A DNA stretch of 10,387 nucleotides, taken from NCBI GenBank assembly GCA_007131125.1, contig SLRE01000268.1, forward strand, positions 1 through 10,387, in the 5' to 3' direction. The notes under the pieces are model-generated. The model saw nothing but the letters and a program-made list of their open reading frames with translations. It searched no databases and was not told where the DNA came from. How positions within the stretch are numbered: the first letter of the stretch is position 1; every line of letters begins with the position of its first letter. This DNA comes from Bacteroidales bacterium. GTDB taxonomy: Bacteria; Bacteroidota; Bacteroidia; Bacteroidales; UBA7960. Made by a program: the position numbers and the translations under genes. This document shows, piece after piece, positions 7,071 to 10,387 of this stretch.

Positions 7071-7433
7071 TCATTCATTTTCTTTTCTCTCCAGCGATTG
7101 CAACTCCTTTTTTATTGACAGCAGGAAATCACGCATTTTATCAAGGCTTTTTTTTATTTCAAGGTCCCTGGCCAGATCATCCGGGTTTTTTTTGATCTTT
7201 TCCCGGGCTCCCGACAGGGTGTATCCTCTTTCCTTTACCAAATGGTAGATAAGGTGAAAGTTATCCACATCGCGGGGGGTAAACAGGCGGTTGCCCTTTT
7301 TATTCTTATGGGGGCGGATCACGTCAAATTCTTTTTCCCAAAACCGTATCAAAGAAGTATTTACATTAAACATCCCGGCTACTTCACCTATGGAGTAGTA
7401 GATTTTTTCAGTACCGGGTTTGTTTTTTTTCAT
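7071..7433 (-). CDS. MerR-family transcriptional regulator
   Basis: Cytoplasmic DNA-binding protein of 120 residues. The winged-helix MerR head spans about 11-80: YYSIGEVAGMFNVNTSLIRFWE (helix-turn-helix), then a wing with GNRLFTPRDVDN (47-58) and a helix with HLVKERGYTLSGAREKI. A Lys/Glu-rich helix from about 92 to 116 probably forms the dimer coiled coil. There is no effector domain and no metal-binding cysteine, so it does not look like a metal or drug sensor. The closest type I recognise is a small MerR protein common in Bacteroidota and often found beside the M23-alaS pair, whose targets I do not know. The MFS gene follows on the same strand after 40 bp and may be co-expressed; direct control of it is inference. 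The start at 7433 gives the usual short N-terminus. Confidence 0.88.
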   Translation of the reverse strand: MKKNKPGTEKIYYSIGEVAGMFNVNTSLIRFWEKEFDVIRPHKNKKGNRLFTPRDVDNFHLIYHLVKERGYTLSGAREKIKKNPDDLARDLEIKKSLDKMRDFLLSIKKELQSLERKENE

Positions 7434-7617
7434 TGGAAAAAAGGAATTACTCTGGCATTTAACAGGTTGTAATGAAACACTCTATGCGATTCCCTTTTGC
7501 TGAGTAACCCATTGATGAAACAGGGCCATCAGTTTTCTGGGTTGGTAAAAATAAAAAAACCTTTTGAAATGCATCCCAAAGGGCTTTTGTTTTTTAAAAA
7601 AAATGCGCGAAAACTTT

Positions 7618-7625
7618 TAATTTTG
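7618..7625 (+). promoter_or_regulatory. Candidate -7 element upstream of the CapA-like gene
   Basis: TAATTTTG is an exact TAnnTTTG match. The nearest upstream TTTG (7586-7589) is 28 bases away, longer than usual, so the promoter is doubtful. If used, transcription would begin near 7632 and give a leader of about 115 bases containing the hairpin at 7646-7670. Confidence 0.35.
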
Positions 7626-7645
7626 AAAGCGATAAAAAAATAAAG

Positions 7646-7677
7646 GAGCCTCTGGATTAATCCATGACTCTTTTTTT
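7646..7677 (+). terminator. Hairpin with T-run in the leader of the CapA-like gene
   Basis: A 12-bp perfect palindrome TGGATTAATCCA (7653-7664) is extended by GAG/CTC arms (7646-7648, 7668-7670) with small bulges, and seven T follow immediately (7671-7677). This has the form of a moderate intrinsic terminator on the plus strand, yet no plus-strand gene lies close upstream. It may act as a leader terminator, end a very short RNA, or be a protein-binding palindrome. Confidence 0.4.
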
Positions 7678-7746
7678 CAATGCATTAGGATCACCATAAT
7701 TGCTGCATACTCATTAAATTTCACTCTGATAATTATCCCTGGTTTC

Positions 7747-9009
7747 ATGAAAAATTTATTTTTTGTTCTGTTTCTTTTCCTTATCCTTTTCTTTCCGGGA
7801 TGTCAACTGAAGGTTTTAATGCCTGGTTACCAGCAAAGGGTTGCCGAAAGAGACAGTATTGCCCGGGCCGATAGCATTGCCTTAGCCGACAGCATTGCAA
7901 GGGTAAAAAGCTTTGCACGTGCAGAAGTTATTGCTGCCGGCTTTTTCGGTGAAAAGGAAAAAGCAGATTCCTTTTCCGACAGTTTGGTGTATAATATCAA
8001 CCGGGCGCATTTCAAAGGATTGTCCGCTCTGGAGGAAAAATATTATTCTGTAATCGGGGTCGGGGATATTATGCTTGGTACCAACTACCCCAACACTTCC
8101 TACCTTCCTGCCAATGATGGAAAAGACCTGCTGGCCCCGGTAAAGCATGTGTTGAGAGATGCTACGGTTACTTTTGGCAATCTTGAGGGGGTTTTGTTGA
8201 ATGAAGGAGGAGATGTAAAGGATTGCAACAACCCTGACCTTTGCTTTGCCTTCCGCATGCCGGAGCATTACGCCCTCCACCTGAAAAATGCCGGATTCGA
8301 CATGCTAAGCCTGGCCAACAATCATGTGGGTGACTTTGGAGAAGAAGGACGGCAGTCGACCGTACGTAACCTCGATGAGCTTGGAATTGCCCATGCGGGC
8401 CTGCTTACTCACCCTTATTCCGTAATTGAGCGCGACGGGCTTAAATTCGGGCTTCTGGCCTTTTCTCCCAACAGGGGAACCCTGAGTATTCATGACTATA
8501 CCCAGGCACAAAGGCTGGTGCGCATGCTTAAGAAAAAATCCGATATTGTGGTGGTTTCTTTTCACGGTGGTGCAGAAGGTGACGATGCCTACCGGGTTAC
8601 CTGCGAAACCGAATTCTACCATGGAGAAAACCGTGGCAACGTTTGTGAGTTTTCAAAGGCAGTGATTGATGCCGGGGCAGATATTGTTTTCGGGCATGGG
8701 CCCCATCTTACCCGTGCGGTGGACCTTTACAAAGACCGGTTTATTGCATACAGCCTTGGAAACTTCTGTACCTATGCTCGCTTCAGGCTCACCGGTGAAC
8801 GAGGCATTGCACCCATAATGAAGGTTTATTTTGACCATACCGGAAAATTTATTCGTGCAGAAGTTACCCCGATACGGCAAACCGGAAGGGGAGGCCCGTT
8901 TATTGACCCCGGCAACAGGGCCATCCATTCCCTTCAAAGACTTACCCGCGAAGATTTTCCCGACAGCCCCCTTCAAATCGGCAATGATGGCCTGATTGAA
9001 AGGAAATAA
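7747..9009 (+). CDS. CapA-family (PGA_cap) lipoprotein, metallophosphatase-like fold
   Basis: Predicted lipoprotein of 420 residues. A hydrophobic signal peptide ends in lipobox FPGC with the lipidated Cys at 19. Next comes a low-complexity linker with three six-residue units beginning DSIA (36-53), then the CapA/YwtB domain from about 100 to 375. Its motifs are GDIMLG (106-111), NLEG (145-148), LANNH...DFG (189-198), SFHGGAE (271-277), GHGPH (316-320) and YSLGNF (335-340), the pattern of Asp, Asn and His metal ligands of this calcineurin-like family. Members are tied to poly-gamma-glutamate capsule synthesis in Bacillus, but many have unknown roles, and no capB/capC-like gene is present, so a capsule role is not supported. 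Five cysteines in the exported part (160, 166, 286, 300, 341) could form disulfides. It is a single-gene unit, divergent from MerR and convergent with the M23 gene. Confidence 0.87.
   Translation: MKNLFFVLFLFLILFFPGCQLKVLMPGYQQRVAERDSIARADSIALADSIARVKSFARAEVIAAGFFGEKEKADSFSDSLVYNINRAHFKGLSALEEKYYSVIGVGDIMLGTNYPNTSYLPANDGKDLLAPVKHVLRDATVTFGNLEGVLLNEGGDVKDCNNPDLCFAFRMPEHYALHLKNAGFDMLSLANNHVGDFGEEGRQSTVRNLDELGIAHAGLLTHPYSVIERDGLKFGLLAFSPNRGTLSIHDYTQAQRLVRMLKKKSDIVVVSFHGGAEGDDAYRVTCETEFYHGENRGNVCEFSKAVIDAGADIVFGHGPHLTRAVDLYKDRFIAYSLGNFCTYARFRLTGERGIAPIMKVYFDHTGKFIRAEVTPIRQTGRGGPFIDPGNRAIHSLQRLTREDFPDSPLQIGNDGLIERK
7852..7905 (+). repeat. Three tandem 18-base units coding DSIA(R/L)(A/V)
   Basis: In-frame units at 7852-7869, 7870-7887 and 7888-7905 encode DSIARA, DSIALA and DSIARV. 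The DNA copies differ mainly at third codon positions, so the protein pattern has been kept. They lie just after the lipid-anchor cysteine and likely form a helical spacer between membrane and domain. Similar ADSI-type runs are common in Bacteroidota envelope proteins. Confidence 0.8.
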
Positions 9010-9011
9010 AA

Positions 9012-9035
9012 AAGGGCATCATTTGCGATGCCCTT
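9012..9035 (-). terminator. Terminator between the convergent CapA-like and M23 genes
   Basis: Perfect 9-bp stem AAGGGCATC (9012-9020) and GATGCCCTT (9027-9035) with a 6-base loop. On the minus strand it is followed by a clean run of U, so it is chiefly the M23 terminator. On the plus strand it comes 2 bases after the CapA-like stop, but the strong T-run appears only about 17 bases later, so it probably serves both genes unequally. Confidence 0.82.
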
Positions 9036-9057
9036 GAGAAATATTTTCAGATTTTTT

Positions 9058-10026
9058 TTACGAGAGGGATTGGTTCACCCTGGAAGCAACCTCGATGATG
9101 TATTCAAACTCTTCCGGAGTAAGGTCATTGTAGAAGTAGTTAACAGGATTGACCTTGCGGCCGTTGCGAATAACCTCATAATGCAGGTGAGGAGCCGTGG
9201 AAACCCCGGTATTGCCTACCAACCCGATAATCTCTCCCCGCTTCACTTTCTGTCCGGGGCGAACCTTTATCTGGCTCATGTGGGCATAAAGGGTTTCATA
9301 ACCATAGCCATGGTCAATAACCACCATTCGGCCGTATCCATGCCGGTTCATCTCTGCGGTTTCAATCACTCCATTGCCGGTGGCATAAATGGGGGTGCCG
9401 GTAGGAGCCGTAAAATCAACTCCGCTATGCATACGCATTGTTTTATAAATGGGGTGGATACGGTATCCAAATCCTGAAACCAGTCTTTCAGTTCCTTTTT
9501 CCAGTGGGACGATGGCCGGAATGGAAGCAAGCATATCGGCTTTATTCTTGGCCATTTCAAAAACCTCGTCGTATGATTTGGATTGTACGTAAAGTTGGCG
9601 CGATATCTGGTCAATGCGCCTCATGGTGGAGGAAATCAATTCGCTGTTTTGATAGCCTTCAAGGTGGGAATAACGGTCGACGCCTCCAAATGCAGCATCC
9701 CTGACAGTTGGAGAAATGGGGTCGGCTTCAAGGATTACCCGGTATATGTTGTCATCTCGTTCCCTCATATCATCTATTACCCCGACAAGAATATCCAGGC
9801 GGTCGTTGATTTCCTGGTATTTGGTTTGAAACTGCCCAATTTCACGGTTAAGCATCCTTTCCTTGGGTGATTCAAAAAAAGTAAAAAAAATCAGAAGCAC
9901 CAATACCGAAAAAACAATACCTGCTAAAACTATCCGAAGAAAACTTTTGGCTTTGTCCCAAAAGGTTTCTTTTACTTTTTCAACAGCGAGAGAATGAGTG
10001 TTGAATTGGTATTTTACTTTACCCAT
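9058..10026 (-). CDS. Membrane-anchored M23 (LytM-type) peptidase
   Basis: Peptidoglycan endopeptidase or amidase-activator-type protein of 322 residues. A basic N-terminal segment of about 30 residues (cytoplasmic) precedes one membrane helix (31-51). A predicted coiled coil (about 54-95) and a helical stretch (125-170) follow, then a C-terminal LytM domain (about 180-296). The zinc site is intact: H200 and D204 (HSGVDF), H249 (YAHMS) and H280/H282 (HLHYEV). FGYRIHPI (186-193) is the usual entry motif. With all ligands present it should be an active hydrolase acting on cross-links in the periplasm, unlike degenerate NlpD/EnvC regulators; cleavage specificity is not readable. It is divergent from alaS, a pairing I know from many Bacteroidota genomes, and followed by a terminator. 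The start at 10026 gives the N-terminus typical of these anchored forms. Confidence 0.92.
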   Translation of the reverse strand: MGKVKYQFNTHSLAVEKVKETFWDKAKSFLRIVLAGIVFSVLVLLIFFTFFESPKERMLNREIGQFQTKYQEINDRLDILVGVIDDMRERDDNIYRVILEADPISPTVRDAAFGGVDRYSHLEGYQNSELISSTMRRIDQISRQLYVQSKSYDEVFEMAKNKADMLASIPAIVPLEKGTERLVSGFGYRIHPIYKTMRMHSGVDFTAPTGTPIYATGNGVIETAEMNRHGYGRMVVIDHGYGYETLYAHMSQIKVRPGQKVKRGEIIGLVGNTGVSTAPHLHYEVIRNGRKVNPVNYFYNDLTPEEFEYIIEVASRVNQSLS

Positions 10027-10140
10027 ATTGAATTTTCCGTTCTTTTCTATGGTTTGGTCCGGGCAATAATAAAAGCAGCAGATTAGCCCTGCCGAAACCC
10101 ATTATCTTCAATGGTTTATACGCCCACCCGGGGGTCTTGG

Positions 10141-10172
10141 TTGCAAAACTAAAGAAAAATAATTTAATTTTG
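10141..10172 (+). promoter_or_regulatory. Bacteroidota-type promoter of alaS
   Basis: TTG (10141-10143) and TAATTTTG (10165-10172) are 21 bases apart, the same spacing as at iorA. The -7 element is an exact TAnnTTTG match. Predicted start near 10179, leader about 50 bases. The -33 box directly abuts the -7-like element of the divergent M23 gene. Confidence 0.6.
10144..10151 (-). promoter_or_regulatory. Candidate -7 element of the M23 gene
   Basis: On the minus strand this reads TAGTTTTG, the same eight bases as the iorA -7 element. The only TTG upstream (10178-10180) is 26 bases away, longer than ideal. The predicted start near 10137 leaves a leader of about 110 bases. The remainder of 10027-10140 shows no clear structure apart from GC-rich CCACCCGGGGG near 10124. 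Confidence 0.4.
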
Positions 10173-10227
10173 CGGTTCAATATTAAAAAAAATATTTAAA
10201 TATACCATAAAAAACCCCTCATTTTCA

Positions 10228-10387
10228 ATGAACTCTGCCAGTATACGAAATACGTTTCTCGAATACTTTGAATCAAAAGGGCACTTTATCGAAAAATCTG
10301 CCCCTATGGTTGTAAAAAATGACCCTACGCTGATGTTTACCAATGCAGGGATGAATCAGTTCAAGGATATTTTTCTGGGCAACTCCC
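10228..10387 (+). CDS. alaS: Alanyl-tRNA synthetase, N-terminal fragment (runs off the window)
   Basis: The first 53 codons are present and the frame is open to the window end. The class II alanyl-tRNA synthetase N-terminus is clear: IRNTFLEYFESKGH (6-19), then APMVVKNDPTLMFTNAGMNQFKDIFLG, which holds the start of the catalytic core with the TNAGM motif 2-region marker. The enzyme charges tRNA-Ala in the cytoplasm. It is divergent from the M23 gene with a 201-base gap carrying a good promoter. A full-length gene would be about 870 codons, so only the start is seen. The ATG at 10228 fits the usual short lead before the conserved helix. Confidence 0.95.
   Translation, partial: MNSASIRNTFLEYFESKGHFIEKSAPMVVKNDPTLMFTNAGMNQFKDIFLGNS

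Larger units (their letters stand above)
7434..7746. other. Divergent intergenic region between MerR and the CapA-like gene
   Basis: About 313 bases without a credible open frame, rich in A and T runs. It contains a plus-strand -7-like element (7618-7625) and, 20 bases downstream, a hairpin plus T-run (7646-7677), both listed separately. I found no exact TAnnTTTG element pointing toward the MerR gene, so that promoter is unassigned. A short CCTTTTG...CAAAGG imperfect repeat near 7560-7581 is too weak to call. Confidence 0.6.

Overview
The window looks like chromosomal DNA from a member of the Bacteroidota. The supporting signs are several exact TAnnTTTG-type -7 promoter elements, starts without strong Shine-Dalgarno sequences, and recognisably Bacteroidota-type proteins: a short MerR regulator of a form common in the phylum, an M23 peptidase next to alaS, an IorA without a ferredoxin domain, and futalosine hydrolase. 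It reads as a housekeeping region. I see no tRNA or rRNA, no insertion sequence, no CRISPR array and no phage gene.

Layout. Positions 1-2403: an iorA-iorB operon on the minus strand (indolepyruvate:ferredoxin oxidoreductase, aromatic amino acid / aryl-acid metabolism), with a good promoter before it and a 12-bp terminator stem after it. 2570-3184: an ACP-phosphodiesterase-family gene on the plus strand, whose stop overlaps the stop of a convergent heptose epimerase gene (hldD, lipopolysaccharide core precursor, minus). 4325-5002: futalosine hydrolase (mqnB, menaquinone synthesis, minus). The start I prefer leaves a promoter and the upstream gene's terminator outside the coding region. 5102-7433: a MerR regulator followed on the same strand by a 642-residue MFS transporter, probably one transcript. 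7434-7746: a divergent intergenic region holding a hairpin with a T-run. 7747-9009: a CapA/PGA_cap-family lipoprotein on the plus strand. 9058-10026: a membrane-anchored M23 (LytM-type) peptidase on the minus strand. 10228-end: the 5' end of alaS on the plus strand, divergent from M23.

The genes serve separate pathways (2-oxoacid oxidation, quinone synthesis, LPS sugar, cell wall, translation), so the window is not one system. Cell-envelope functions are frequent: hldD, CapA-like, M23 and the MFS permease.

The most unusual object is the MFS transporter. It carries about 200 extra residues between its last two membrane helices, facing the periplasm, and they contain two gaplessly alignable copies of a beta-rich motif normally seen in Bacteroidota surface or adhesin-like proteins. 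Lesser points are the ferredoxin-less IorA that keeps four candidate ligands for a cluster near the thiamine diphosphate, a nested inverted repeat at the predicted 5' end of the hldD message, and interlocked divergent promoters between M23 and alaS. I found no clear evidence of a completely new multi-gene system.
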